Source: Cycas panzhihuaensis
Lineage: Eukaryota; Cycadophyta
NCBI GenBank assembly: GCA_023213395.1
Contig: CM041465.1
Span: 158,293,741 to 158,357,740 of the forward strand
Direction of reading: 5' to 3'
Length of the DNA: 64,000 nucleotides
The notes below the pieces were generated by a model. That model did no database searches. It was not told where the DNA came from and worked only from the letters and a program-made list of their open reading frames with translations. Each line of letters starts with the position of its first letter. Position 1 is the first letter of the stretch. Below, piece by piece: positions 34,879-46,489 of the stretch. The position numbers and the translations under genes were made by a program.

Positions 34879-35269
34879 TATTGAAGAGAGGGTTGCATTA
34901 AGAATTTACATGTATTAATTATTAATTCACCAGTAATACACAATCATAGATCTTCATAATATTTGGTAGATAGAAAACCCCTTTAGAGGAAGAAAAACCA
35001 CCTTAAAATATTATAGTTTTATTATAATAATAAATAGAAAATAAAAAAATGGTGGAGGATCTTATCCTCTCTTTGTATATTCAACTAGCCTACCCTACGT
35101 AACTATGACAACCTCCCAAGCTCTCATGCTTGAAAGATTCTAGAATAGAAAGGGTAGGAGTTCGTTGAAATAGATAGTTTATCTATTTCACCAAATTTTT
35201 TGTAATACAATATTGACTTTTATATAATTACATTATATATAAGTTAACATTAGATAAATATTTATAACA
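34879..35269 (-). repeat. 3' LTR of element D
   Basis: Begins TATTGAAG (the usual TG appears as TA in both copies) and ends AACA. Collinear with 41635-42026. Confidence 0.9.
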
Positions 35270-35280
35270 TTACCCTTTAA
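35270..35280 (-). promoter_or_regulatory. Weak polypurine tract of element D
   Basis: Minus strand TTAAAGGGTAA immediately before the LTR; short and partly decayed. Confidence 0.5.
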
Positions 35281-35389
35281 TATTAACTTTTATATAATAG
35301 AAGGTATATAGAAGATAGAGAGAAAGAAGAAGATAATGAAGGCTTCAACATGGTAATCCCCTTTTGATGAAGATTTCATTAATCTTTAA

Positions 35390-36760
35390 TAATTCTCATA
35401 GCTTTACAAACTTGACTTTAGTCAATGACTTGGTTCAAATGTCAGTAATTTATAAATCTATAGGATAATAAAATAGATTAATAGTATTATCATTTACAAG
35501 ATTACAAATAAAATACTAATGTAATTCTATATGCTTAGTTCTAGAATATACAATAGGATTAGTAGTTATAGATATTGCATATTGATTGGCAACATTAATT
35601 TGAATGGAAGAGTTAGGAAACAAACCAAGTTCACTTAATAAAGATTTAATCTAAAGTGATTCTTTACTAGTTTCTACCAAAGCTCAATATTTGACTTCCA
35701 TTATAGATAATGCTAATGATTGCATCTTCTTGCTAAACCATATAATCGATGAAGAATCGAGGAAGAAAACATAACCAGCTATAGAGTTTCGATCATTGGA
35801 GTCTCCTGCTTAATTTGAATCTATATAACCTGTTAACATAAAGTTAGTATTACAAAAGTTATTAGTTAGACCATGATAAATCATACCTTAAAAAGATATC
35901 TTAGATTTTGTTTTACTACTTTTTAATGAGACTCATGGGATTTTTACATGTACCTAAAATATAAGGCAACAACATAAGAGATATTTGGGTGAGTATGGGT
36001 TAAGTAAATAAGACTACCTATTAATTAATGATATAAAGTAGAATCATAAGGTGGATATTGGGAATCAATTATTAATTTCATACCTGGTTGTAAAGGAATA
36101 GGAGATGGCTTTGCATTTTCTATATTAAATCTTTTTATTACATCAATAATATATTTAGGTTAGGAGATAGTTATTTTTTATTCTAATTAATAGATTTGTA
36201 GGCCTAGAGAATAATGTAAAATCCCTAAGTCTGTCATTTTAAATTTACTCATTAGAATTGATTTTAATTGATGAATATGAGAAAGTAAAGAACTAGTTAT
36301 TATAATATCATCAACATAAAGTATTAAAATGGTAATATTATTATTTTCTTGTTTGAAATAAAGGTTAGGATCACTAACATATTTAATGTATCTATTTTGA
36401 AGAAAATAATTATCGATCTTAATATACCAAACCCTAAGGGCTTGTTTAAGACTATAAAATATTTTTTTAAGTTTAAACAAAAGACTAGGATTAGATATAA
36501 AACTAGGTGGTTAATACATATATATTTCTTCTCTAAAATCACCATTTAAGAAGGTGCTCTTTACATCCATTTGATGTATTTGCCAGCTAAACTTGGTAGT
36601 AAGAGCAATAATGGTTTTGATTGTGTTCATTTTGGCAACAAGAGCAAATGTTTCAATGTAATCAATACTATCAACTTGAGAAAAATTTTTGGCTACCAAA
36701 TGAGCCTTATGTTTCTCGATTACTTATTTTGAATTATATTTTGTCTAGTAAACCCATTTG
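35390..36760 (-). pseudogene. Copia reverse transcriptase and RNase H, element D
   Basis: Minus strand. Open parts: 36511-36699 (LVAK-like MVAKNFSQVDSIDYIETFA, then WQIHQMDVKSTFLNGDF) and 36187-36480 (FYSLKQALRVWYIKIDNYF, LYFKQENNNITILILYVDDI). The active-site box YVDD is intact at 36307-36318, and the first Asp is present in MDVK. They are in different frames, separated by a shift near 36500. RNase H follows to about 35390 with stops (a GSVSWSSKKQ-type region is damaged). Confidence 0.87.
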
Positions 36761-38130
36761 TAGTTTACCAAATTCTTGCCAGGAGGTAATAGTACTAATT
36801 TCCAAGTTGAATTTTTTTAAAAGAGAATCATATTCAACTTGTATAACTTGTTACCACAAGATTATGACATACTTTTTTATAAGTTTTAGGGTTATTAGTA
36901 GCCATTAATTTGGCCATTAATGTAAAATTGACTTAGGGTTTCTATGATCTAGTTCTTATGGTATCCAATGGATAACCAGCATCAGAACCAGTAACCAAAA
37001 GCATTTTCTTATCCTAAACTAGTTGTTTATTTCTTAAAGAATTAAAAGTAGAAGGTTGATCAAAAGAATTTGACTAATTAGAAGTAGATGGTTCATTAGA
37101 AGGATCAAATGTACTAGATTCACTTAAGGTCCAGTTCTAGACTTCTGCAGATAAACTATCAATTGTTTTATTATTTTCTTGTATATTTGAAGGAACTTTT
37201 AAATAAGTATTAGTTAATAAGTTATCAATAGGAAGTTTTATTAGGTTTATTTTTCATGAAGAGCCTTCTTAATCAAAAATAACATCTCATAAAATTGAGA
37301 TTTTATGTGTGATAAGATCTAATAATCTGTAAGCTTTACTTTCTTGATTATATCTAACAAAGATAAATTTAGCACTTTTGGGATCAAGTTTATTTTATTT
37401 TTCTTTAGGAATATGTCCCCAATCAATACTTTCAAAGATTTTAAGATGTTTTACAAATATATTTTAACCTAACTATTTTTATTCTAGTGTCACATTTTGT
37501 AGGGATTTACTCGGTAAGTAATTTAATAAATAGTTGAAATAGGCTATTACTTTAGCTCATAACTTAAGATCAAGACCTTTTATATGTGTCATGCATTTGG
37601 TCATTTTAATAAGAGTAAAGCTTTTGCATTCTATAATACCGTTCTATTAAGGAGTATAGGCAATGGAATGTTGAAATCTAATTATGTGTATTTACAATAT
37701 GAAGTAAATTTATTGTGAGATACTCTTTAGCATTATCAGATTTAAAGATTTTAATTTTGGAGTTAGATTAGTTTTCAACCAATATTTGAAATTCAACAAA
37801 TATGTCAAATATTTAACTTTTAGTCTTGAGCATATATACTTAACATTTCCTAGAGAAATCATCGATAAAAGTAAAAAAATATTTACTTTCAGAGTATAAA
37901 GGTACTTAGAAAGGGCCATAAATATCTGAGTGAATAAGTTTGAGCAAAAAATTTGCTCAAAATTATATTTGATGTGGAAAAAACCCATGTCTTGCTTACC
38001 TGTTATATAGGCTTCGCAAACACCATAGATAGTATATAGGTGAGGAAGTCCATATACTATATCATGCTTATTTAAATATCTTAAGTTGCCATAATTTGTA
38101 TGGACAAACCATGCATACCATAACTCACTA
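36761..38130 (-). pseudogene. Copia integrase and linker, element D
   Basis: The 92-codon open stretch 37710-37988 and neighbouring readings correspond by position to the integrase core (KYICSRLKVKYLTYLLNFKY resembles a frame-shifted KARVFLYFxSKSEVF segment), followed by a Ser/Thr/Asn-rich linker near 37000-37250. The catalytic Asp and Glu cannot be placed with certainty. Strongly decayed; assigned mainly from order between protease and reverse transcriptase. Confidence 0.6.
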
Positions 38131-38560
38131 ACTGGGTCAGATTTAATTATGAAAGCACTAAAGTATTTAGTTTTAGATTGATTTAGATTTATTAAACTAT
38201 ACAGACCTATTTTATGATTAGTAGGTCCCGAAGCAATAGTTTTAAATTTATTAAAGGGTTGCTTGATAATAAATTTATCTTTTTAGTATTTGACAACTAG
38301 GTCCTTTTGGCAGATTTGATAGATTGATAAGAGATTAGGTAACAGTCATGGAACATAAAATACTTCCTTAATTGAACTATCTTTTAAGGTAACATCTCAT
38401 GTCCCTTTGACTTTCAATTGAGATCCACTTCTGAATGAGATTTCCTCTTCACAATTAAGATCAAACTGATAGGAAGTTAGATATTCTTTGTGATCCATCA
38501 TATGATGGGATGTACCTAAATCTAAAATCTATAATGGTAGTTGTAACATAAGTATTGAAA
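38131..38560 (-). pseudogene. Copia protease region, element D
   Basis: The minus strand near 38490-38525 reads ILDLGTSHHMMDHKEYLTSY, matching copia proteases (W-I-L-DSGTSHHM) except that Ser after the catalytic Asp is Leu, a TCA-to-TTA change. The reading continues with stops toward integrase. Confidence 0.75.
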
Positions 38561-39562
38561 GTACTGATGTAATAGCAGTTAAAGAATAATTAGAATTATA
38601 TAATCATGATTGGATCCCTTAGAAGCTTTCTAACCTTTAGAAGTAATTTTATTCTGACAGACATCAATTGCGTGCCCCTTTTTGTGATAATAGGCACAAC
38701 TAATGTTTTGATTAGGATTAGAGTTGGAAGCATTCCATTTTTAGAATGGTTGTTTAGAAGCATCCTGCCATTTTGGTGGTCCATAGCACTTAGAATTTTG
38801 ATTCAAGTTATTTAAAAAAGAACCTCTATGAGGTTTTTGGGATTTAGGATGACTATTATAATTATTTTGATTATTATTTTGGTTTTTGTATTTATTTGGT
38901 GGCTTAGATTTAGAAAAAAGAATCTATAAAGGATCTTGTAGTTTTTTGGTTTGTATTAACATTATTTGGTGTTCAATCAATTGATTTATTAACTAATTAA
39001 AGGTTATTGGAGGATATCTTGCCTATTTCCTAGTAGCTTTAAAAATATTAAAGTGTTTAGAAAGTTAATTAATTACAAGACAAAAGAGTGTACCATCATC
39101 TTTTACGTGTGTGGTAGTTATAACTTAGTTATCTTCTTTTATTATAGATTTTATATAATTTCCTAAATCTCTATTGATAATTTAAAGTTTGGATAAGAAA
39201 TCTTCATAATTTAAACTGTACATTTATTGTTCAAGCACTATTAACTTTTGTGCATCAACCTTATTATATTTTTCTTTAAGTGTATTCCAAACAATGGCAA
39301 GATCATCTATTTCAAAGGACTATCGACTTATGTTTGGTGAGAGAGAGGTTAGGATGGTACCTAGGGCTCCATCATAATTTATTAGATAAACTATATAGGC
39401 TTATGATGAAGCGTCTATCGATTTTATGAATTCTCTTGTGACATATTATCAAATCTTTTGTTGCTTTAGATGATGGAATATGCAAGCTTTCTAGTCAGCA
39501 TAATTTGAGCCTATTAAAACTTGAATTGAAGTATAGGAGATTGTCCTAGGCATGAGTGCCAT
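38561..39562 (-). pseudogene. Copia gag, element D
   Basis: Minus-strand ATG at 39562 opens MALMPRTISYTSIQVLIGSN with a stop soon after, in a copia gag style (ITSIQxLNGSNY). Near its end, 38654-38698, the zinc knuckle reads SCAYYHKKGHAIDVCQ: CX2CX4HX4C with the second Cys changed to Tyr. The stretch between is rich in stops. Confidence 0.75.
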
Positions 39563-40669
39563 ATTGGATAAAAAACCAACAAGATATCTTCTTTAATAAA
39601 AAATTTTTAAGAAACAAAAAGGGTGAAAGAAGGAATTATTAAGACATAATAAATAATAATCACAACATTTGCTTTGAATTAAAAAATATCACTCATAAGT
39701 ATGTGTATATAAATGTAGATATATAGTCAACTTTTATAATGAAATAAATACTTTAACACATTAAAAATTAGTTGCCAATAGTCAAGAAGTGTAAATTTAA
39801 ACATGCATTTTAAAAATTACATTAAATATGTGAGCATTTGCTTATTTTTAACGTTATTTATATCAAAAAATAATAAAATAATTATTCAATTATTTATTTA
39901 ATAAACTGCATAAAACTATTAAAAAATATACAAGAAAATGATGTGATTAACTAGTAAATTTGATAAATAATTAAATGTGTATTAGATTAAAGCAATACTA
40001 TTAAAAAAATATAGAAAAAACTATAGGTTGAAGTCATGTACTTGAACTTACCTGGTCATGATAGAAGACATAACTTTGAGTGAGGCATTTCATATTAAAA
40101 TGACATCCAAATTACTTAAATTACTAGTCAAAACGTCTGCATCTGAAACAAGAATCCAATGCATCTTCCATAATTGGATTCTAACTCTGTATGAAGAAGT
40201 TATGGTCAAAATTATATAGGTACCTTGTTTGTAAAATAAGAGGGAGTGAGAAATAGGGGTTAAGTCCCTTTTAAAATCAAATCAAGGTCATATGAAGGGG
40301 TTTATATGACCAAGGGGGTAGCATAAAGGGGGTTGGAGGACCCAAAAAAGGATTATAATTTAGTTGAATTAAGTCAAAACATTAGAAAAATAAAATAATA
40401 AAAATTATGGTAGATCTGAAATCCAAACGAAGTAGATTTTTAATGTTTTGTGTTTTGCAAAAAAAATTGAAGTAGATTTTAATATTTTTTAATCCATTTA
40501 GATAGAAAAAAGGAAATAAGGTCATTTACCCTAAAATTTAGTGTTTCAAATAAAATTTTGATCTAAATTTCTCATTTACAGTGTTACAACAAACTTTGTG
40601 TGATCTTTAGCATAGCTTCATCTCTGTCTAGCATTCTGGCTTTAATTTCTTTGTCTCTTCTTCTTCGTG

Positions 40670-40868
40670 TATGTTAGGCTTTATCTTCGTTTAGCATTCT
40701 AGCTTCAATTTCTCCATCTAAATTCATTCCCCTCACTGGAGTTAGAAGGAGAATAGATGGTAAGCTTGTTAAGGCACCAATGACTTCTTCAAGAACTAAT
40801 AATTTAGCATCTCAGGCAACAAATAGAAAGTCATCAGGCTCTGGCTCTTCCTTTAGCACTAAAAGGTA
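40670..40868. other. Segment open on both strands inside D leader
   Basis: The plus strand has about 66 stop-free codons ending at a TAG near 40866 with a Ser/Lys/Arg-rich tail (KSSGSGSSFSTKR); the minus strand also gives long readings (LVLEEVIGALTSLPSILLLT). It has no start codon that explains either, and its composition differs from the A+T-rich leader. It could be a captured fragment; not recognised. Confidence 0.25.
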
Positions 40869-41310
40869 GCCCTATATTTGTATTCAAGGTGTCTTCTTAT
40901 GTGTATGCGACTTCATGCTCTGTGTCTTTCTTCTCTATTACATGGAGATCTAATGGCATCTTCAAGCATAGTGTTAGAGGGGCTTTAATATTATAGGATT
41001 ATGTCTACATGGATTTTTATTTGCATCTTTATTTTTATTTGGCTTCTCTCTGCATCTTTGTCAATACATTTATAAATGACATCTCTTTGCATTTATTTGA
41101 TGTTTCTTTAGTCTTTTAAGGCAATGGTATCTTCCTCCTCAAATTTATTTATTCTTATCTATGTGTACTTTAACTACGTGAGGCATAATTTCTTCGTGGT
41201 TATGATGGCATCTCCATCGATTGGATAGAGGCGAAGACTATTCTTAACATCTTAGACTCTCTAGCATCTTCTTGGAACTATAAGACTTAGTGACAACCCT
41301 TAATTTCTTG

Positions 41311-41441
41311 TATTATATTTTGTATATATGGGTGTTATCCTAACCTTGGTAGTTATATTGTTTCTGTATATATTGGTCTTGTCTAGACCTTGAAGGCTAT
41401 ACTATTTCTGTATATACTGGTCTCACATAAACCCTGATAGT
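41311..41441. repeat. 44-bp tandem repeat, three copies
   Basis: Copies 41311-41353, 41354-41397 and 41398-41441. Units 2 and 3 share TATAxTxTTTCTGTATATA and TTG/CTGGTCT; unit 1 is more divergent. Confidence 0.75.
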
Positions 41442-41609
41442 TGTACTAATTTGGTTAGCATAATAATATAATTTTTTTGAGTGCTTTAAATTTTGATTTC
41501 AAAAAAATATATGAACTAGCTCTAGTGTTTTTTTTTCCTTTAAAATTCTTTAAGAAAGAACTTGCATGAAAGGTTTATTTAGACAACCTATTCTGATTTC
41601 TTGGATAGA

Positions 41610-41621
41610 CCTGAGATACCA
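41610..41621 (-). promoter_or_regulatory. Primer binding site of element D
   Basis: Minus strand TGGTATCTCAGG, a variant initiator-Met-tRNA site. It lies 13 bases inside the LTR edge, an unusually wide spacing. Confidence 0.65.
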
Positions 41622-41634
41622 TGCTTTAATACTA

Positions 41635-42026
41635 TATTGGAGAGAGGGTTGCATTAAGAAGTTACATGTATTAATCATCAAATCACTAATAATACACAAT
41701 CACAGATCTTCACAATGTTTGGTAGGTGGAAAATCCCTTTAAGAGAAGAAAAACCCCCTTAAAATATTATAGTTTTATTATAATAATAAATAGAAAACAA
41801 AAAAGATGGCTAAGGATCTCATCCTCTCTCTGTATATTCAGCTAGCCTACCCTATGTAACTATGACAGCCTCCCAAGCTCTCATGCTTGAAAGAATCCAT
41901 AATAAAGAAGGTAAGATTTCATTGAAATGGATAGTTTATCCATTTCACTAAACTTTTTATAATACAGTGTTGACTTTAATATAATTACATTACACATAAG
42001 TTAACATTAGATAAATATTTCTAATA
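41635..42026 (-). repeat. 5' LTR of element D
   Basis: Partner of 34879-35269; ends AATA (CA changed to TA), then the duplication GCCTT. Confidence 0.9.
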
Positions 42027-42500
42027 GCCTTAATGACTAGCTTGAAGGGGAGATTTAAGAAACCAAATTCTCAAAGGATAAATCTACCTCAAGAGGCAAA
42101 TTCCCAACAAAATTTTCATGGAGGAAATCAAGAAAATTATTCAAGAGGAATATCAAGAGGATGAAGTCAAGGAAGAAGTAGAGGTTATGGACCTCAATAT
42201 CATAGGTGCGGTAGGTATGGTCATTTCACTAATAATTGTTATTTAACAAATACAATTATAGATATACCAAGTAATACATCAAAAAGTAAGAGTATATTCT
42301 ATACTAACTTAATGGCCAATTCTTTAATAAAGAATGAATGGTTTATTCATTTTGGATACTCAACTCATATGACTCATAATGCTAAATCTTTTTCAAAGAT
42401 TGATGAAGATTAGAAAGGGAAAGTTATATTTGGAGATGATAATATGCAAGAGGTTTAAGGAAAAGAAATTATTTCTATTGAAATAGTCCTTATGCAATTT
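42027..42500 (+). pseudogene. Copia gag end and protease start, element E
   Basis: Continuation of gag after D: plus strand reads LMTSLKGRFKK and a Gln/Asn/Arg/Gly-rich stretch, then at 42198-42239 the zinc knuckle YHRCGRYGHFTNNC, where the first Cys is Tyr (TGT to TAT). Near 42340-42400 EWFIHFGYSTHMTHNAKSF corresponds to the protease start (W-x-x-DSGxTxHMT); the catalytic Asp-Ser have become Phe-Gly-Tyr or are shifted, so it is inactive. The reading then loses similarity at about 42500. Confidence 0.78.
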
Positions 42501-44332
42501 TAGTTAAATTCCCTATGTAGAAATAAGAGGCAAAGTGAAGGAAAAGGGAAGGCCTAGATGTATTAAGTGACTTCTAGTTGGTGAGTCCATAGTATGATTG
42601 TCAATGAAACACATAAGAGTGAGAGTACAATATGAGCAACAATCCTAGGAATAAAGGCCTAGAGAATAGAAGACAAATGTGTGGAGTGAAGATGACCTAA
42701 GACCCTACTCAAGGCAACTGTGTGTCTCTTGGATATCAATGTAAAGGTATAATATGCTTTTGAATGATTAAGAGAATGACTAGACTAGGACAATATAGGT
42801 TTGTGTATGCACGTGAATAGTTCAAATTTATTAGTAGTGAAGGCCCATGGTAAGGTATAAAGAGAAGCATACATCTACATGTATTTATATACTTTTTTTA
42901 TTCAATAAAAACAAAGAGTTACCCTAACTAAAAATGCAATATTGCATTATAGGTTTAGGGACTTGTAACTATGTGGTCCCTTCCTTCGCTCAGGTTTCCT
43001 ATAAGATATGCAAGGACTATTTGATAAAATATTAATATAATGCAACATACACAAGAGAAGAAGATAAGGGTGCTTATCTTTGGGGGAGATTTGTATATTT
43101 TTCTTCTTTATTATTTTGGTTTTTTTTTGCCTAAAGGGGAATAAAATGTACAAAAAATTAAGGAAAAGAAAGAACCTACTTTGTCTTTTTTTTTTTTTTT
43201 TAAAGGGAGAGAGTTGAATGGAAAGGAATACTTCTTTCTATTTTTTTTTTTCCCTTTATTTTTGTCTTTTTCTAAAGAAAAGGGAATAAGGGGGAAGCAA
43301 GGTTAAAGGAGGGCCTAATTAGGTTCCATTTTATCTTTTCTGTTCATTAGTTCCTATCCTCCTTTTCTCTTTTTCATTTAAAAGGAAATAGACAAAGAGG
43401 AGAGAAGCGAGGTGTACTTAGAATAGCATGTGTGTTCTTCTAATGTTGCCCTCTCTTAATGTAATATAGTTGGATTCTTATGATATGGCTAAAATAAAAT
43501 AGGATTATACTAATATATAAATTCTAAAGAAAATTTGGTAGTATTTTTACTTGGAAGATGGGCTTATGATGCAAAAACATATTATAGAAATGACTCAAAA
43601 TGAAGATTTGTAAGCATAACCATATAGATTGACTTACCTTTTATTGATCTTTACCATAGATATTAGATATATCTCTTGGCTCCAATCTCTAATTAGTAGA
43701 GAGGGAAATGGCTTGACCTCCCTTTTCCTACAACAAGGTGAGTACTACACTTGCAAGGTAATCTCTAGCAATTGAGAAGGACCATATACATATAAAAAGA
43801 GTAATGCTAAAATAAATAAAGAAATATGTAATTCAACCTAATGAAAGAGAAGAAAATAAAGCCTCAAATACCCAAATGAAATGGGATCCTTAAGCTAAAC
43901 TTCAGTATAAACTCTCTCCTGTAAGAACCTCTTAGACCAATGGTGTAACAAGTAACAAAGGGTAGAAGAAAGAGGGATGCTAAAGAAGGAGAATTATCAA
44001 GCAATGTACAACCTATTAAGCAGTGAATCACATCACATAAATAAGAAAAACACACAAGGAAACAAGTTTACCAAATACAAAAAAATGAAGATTGCCTCTT
44101 CCTAATATAGTAGAGGTGGCCAATGGCTAATGAAGCTCCACTTTAAGGATCTCTTTTATTATTGGGAGGAGGAGTCTCTAAGGATGTAATCAACAAATGA
44201 TGGTGTAGATAAAAGGTGCCAAATTCTCTTATAATTTTGATAGCATAATGGCATAGTTTTCACCTCTCAACTTGATCTCCCCTTTAAAAGCAAAATTAAG
44301 GAGATTTATAGATGAATGTAGAGGTGAGAAGG

Positions 44333-44412
44333 GTGGTTTTTAGTCTATAATATGGGAGAAAATAAGGTGGCAAATCCATGAGTTATACTCATGGATTTGG
44401 ACTAAAAACCAC
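44333..44412. repeat. Nested hairpin
   Basis: Outer stem of 13 bp (GTGGTTTTTAGTC at 44333-44345 with its complement at 44400-44412) encloses a 12-bp stem (CAAATCCATGAG at 44371-44382 with 44388-44399) and a 5-base loop. Both stems are perfect. Confidence 0.85.
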
Positions 44413-44567
44413 ATGGGAAGAAGTAATTTATGTGTGATTTAGCCTCTTGGACCACCCAAATCTAATAGGAATTGATCTAAGGTTGATGTAGGCCACTCAA
44501 GATTGACACAGATGCATTAATGAGTTAAGTATCACCTTCGAGATAAAATCTAGGTTTGTGACAGTCA

Positions 44568-44589
44568 TACTATAAATATATTTATAGTA
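44568..44589. repeat. 22-bp perfect palindrome
   Basis: TACTATAAATA followed by its exact complement, no spacer, flanked by less A+T-rich sequence. Confidence 0.8.
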
Positions 44590-45079
44590 CCACAAAATCA
44601 TTCATGATACTACTATTATAAGTAAAATATGTCGTGACTTGGTAACAAATAGGGATTTTCATTAAAAAACATATGAAAACAGACTAAAAACTCATTAATG
44701 AAGACATTTAGGTGTAGATATAGTCAATAAGAGGTAGCTAACAATGGAAAAAGTATAATCAATGAATTGAAATGAAGCTAAGAGGATGTTGCAAGGGGAA
44801 TAAACACATGTTCCAACTCAAAAAGCCTAATGGGTGGGCTAATGGTCAACAATCAAAGTCATACTCATCATCAACTAAGGTATATATAAATCACCACATA
44901 GAACAAGCAAGCAAGGAAATAGATACATCTATTATCTATGATTGTGATATAGAAAATCAATGAGATGTAAAGAGTAATAAATCATATCTCTACTTAAGTG
45001 TTTTTCATAGTATCAATGTCATTCCTAGAAGCTAAATAATAACTGTTATATTTTCTTGAGGATAGTACATGCTCCAAGA

Positions 45080-46140
45080 TAAATAAACAAGATTATAGCC
45101 AAAGGGCTTAGGGATAATAATTTATATAAATTCAAGTAATACTATGAAATATAATAAGAATTCCTTACTATAACTCTAAAACAAAAATTATGGCATAAAT
45201 GAATGGGCCATTTGAACTACTCTAGTATCTAATTAATGTATAAGTTAAAAATTGTGCATGGTCTTCCTTTAATAAATGTTAAAAACTATTTATGTTAACC
45301 TTGTATATATATGGAAAATAACACAAATAGTCATTTCCAAAAATAAAAACTAGAAAAGCTAGAGTAAAACTTAGATTAGTTTACTTAAATATTTATGGAC
45401 CAATTCATGTCATATTGCTTGGTAGAGTGAAGTATTTTATCACTTTCGTTTATTACTTTTCATAACAAGTTTGGGTTTTTCCACTAAGAGAAAAATTATA
45501 AGCCTTCACATGTTTTAAATAGTTTAAGGATTTGGCATAAAATGAAAGTGGACATAAAATCAAAATCTTATAAAGTGGCCATAGTAGTGGGTACACTTTG
45601 AATGAATTTAATTAATTCTATAAATGCCATGAAATTAAGAGGTTGTTTGCTTTTGCCTATATGCATAAACAGAATAGAGTTATTGAGCCCATGAATAGAA
45701 CTTTTGTTGAAAAATCTAAATCTACGATAAAATGCAAGGATATATCATATTTATGATGGGATAAAGCTATGGATACAATTATATATCTAATGAACAAAAG
45801 TACTACTAGAGCTATTAGGAACAAAATACCTAAAAGGCTTAGTCAAATAAGAAGTTGATTATTTATCATTTGAGAGTTTTAGGGTGTAGAATGTACATGC
45901 ATACACTAAAAGGAAAATGAAAAATGTTGGACAATGGAAGCATGATATATATCCTTATTAGATACTCTAAAGAATGTAAAGCTTATAGAATTTATGATTT
46001 ATCAACCAAGTCTGTTCACATAACTTGTGATGCAATCTTCAATGAAGATGATAGTATAGATAATGGTTTAATTGACATTAAAGAGTTGATTAAAGAATTA
46101 CTTAAATGTAGTTCTTTAAATGATATTAATTAACCTAAAC
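45080..46140 (+). pseudogene. Copia integrase, element E
   Basis: Plus strand resumes with NKIIAKGLRDNNLYKFK, LWHK, MGHLNYSSI (the His pair of the zinc site) and KIVHGLPLI. The first catalytic Asp position reads LNIYGPI (normally TDICGPI, so Asp to Asn). The Glu region reads NRVIEPMNRTFVEKSKSTIK with Glu kept. The open end part 45924-46133 gives IRYSKECKAYRIYDLSTKSV, the integrase C-terminal G-Y-S-K-E-S-K-A-Y-R segment. Many stops. Inactive, near normal length. Confidence 0.85.
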
Positions 46141-46489
46141 ATTCATGAAGTAATGATTTGGAATTATTTTAGTTTTTAGAATTTTAATTTGAGAAAAAGT
46201 TGTAGATAGCGTCAAAACCAAAGACATAGAATTTTTTTTCACCTTCACCTTTATGTTTTAAGAAAAAACTTTTTAAATGGTATTTAAAAACTATAGAGGA
46301 TGTTGAAAAGTTATTATCTAAATCAAAGAGAAAGTAGAAACTACAAATGCAACCTTCTTATTAGGTGAATATGGCTCTTATGGAATATGTACTAGATGTT
46401 GATGAACCTTCTATTATTAAAGAAGTAGCCAAAGAGCAGAAATTGAATGACACTAAATACTAAAATCCAAGCTAGCAAGAAGAACCATA

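Larger units (their letters stand above)
39563..41609 (-). other. Long leader of element D
   Basis: About 2 kb between primer site and gag. Three sub-features: 40200-40440 contains a G-rich block (AGGTCATATGAAGGGG, GGGGGTTGGAGG) resembling 55050-55100 in element F; 40609-40725 is an imperfect duplication of about 60 bases (TAGCATTCT-GCTT-AATTTCT); 41311-41441 is a 44-bp tandem repeat. No pol domain. Confidence 0.6.
34879..42026 (-). mobile_element. Ty1/copia element D, complete but dead
   Basis: LTRs of 391 bp (34879-35269) and 392 bp (41635-42026), flanked by GCCTC (34874-34878) and GCCTT (42027-42031), one mismatch. Minus-strand order: LTR, primer site, 2-kb leader, gag, protease, integrase, reverse transcriptase, RNase H, short purine tract, LTR. 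Inserted into gag of E, and therefore younger than E. The LTRs differ at roughly a tenth of positions by eye. Internal size 6.4 kb, enlarged by the leader. Confidence 0.9.
42501..45050. other. Unidentified 2.5-kb block inside element E
   Basis: It interrupts E between protease and integrase. No pol, gag, primer site or LTR pair seen. It contains alternating purine and pyrimidine tracts (43080-43400), a nested inverted repeat (44333-44412), a 22-bp palindrome (44568-44589) and a 63-codon frame (44772-44963, plus) of no known family. Ends and target duplication could not be fixed. Possible nonautonomous DNA element or part of a third retroelement. Confidence 0.5.

Noticed and set aside
34879-34883. 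Placing the left edge of element D at TGAAGAG (34882)
   Set aside because: That placement gives no matching target duplication, whereas 34879 gives GCCTC/GCCTT and restores the gag reading of E.
44772-44963. 63-codon plus-strand frame as part of element E
   Set aside because: It matches no copia domain and lies between the points where the protease reading is lost and the integrase reading returns.
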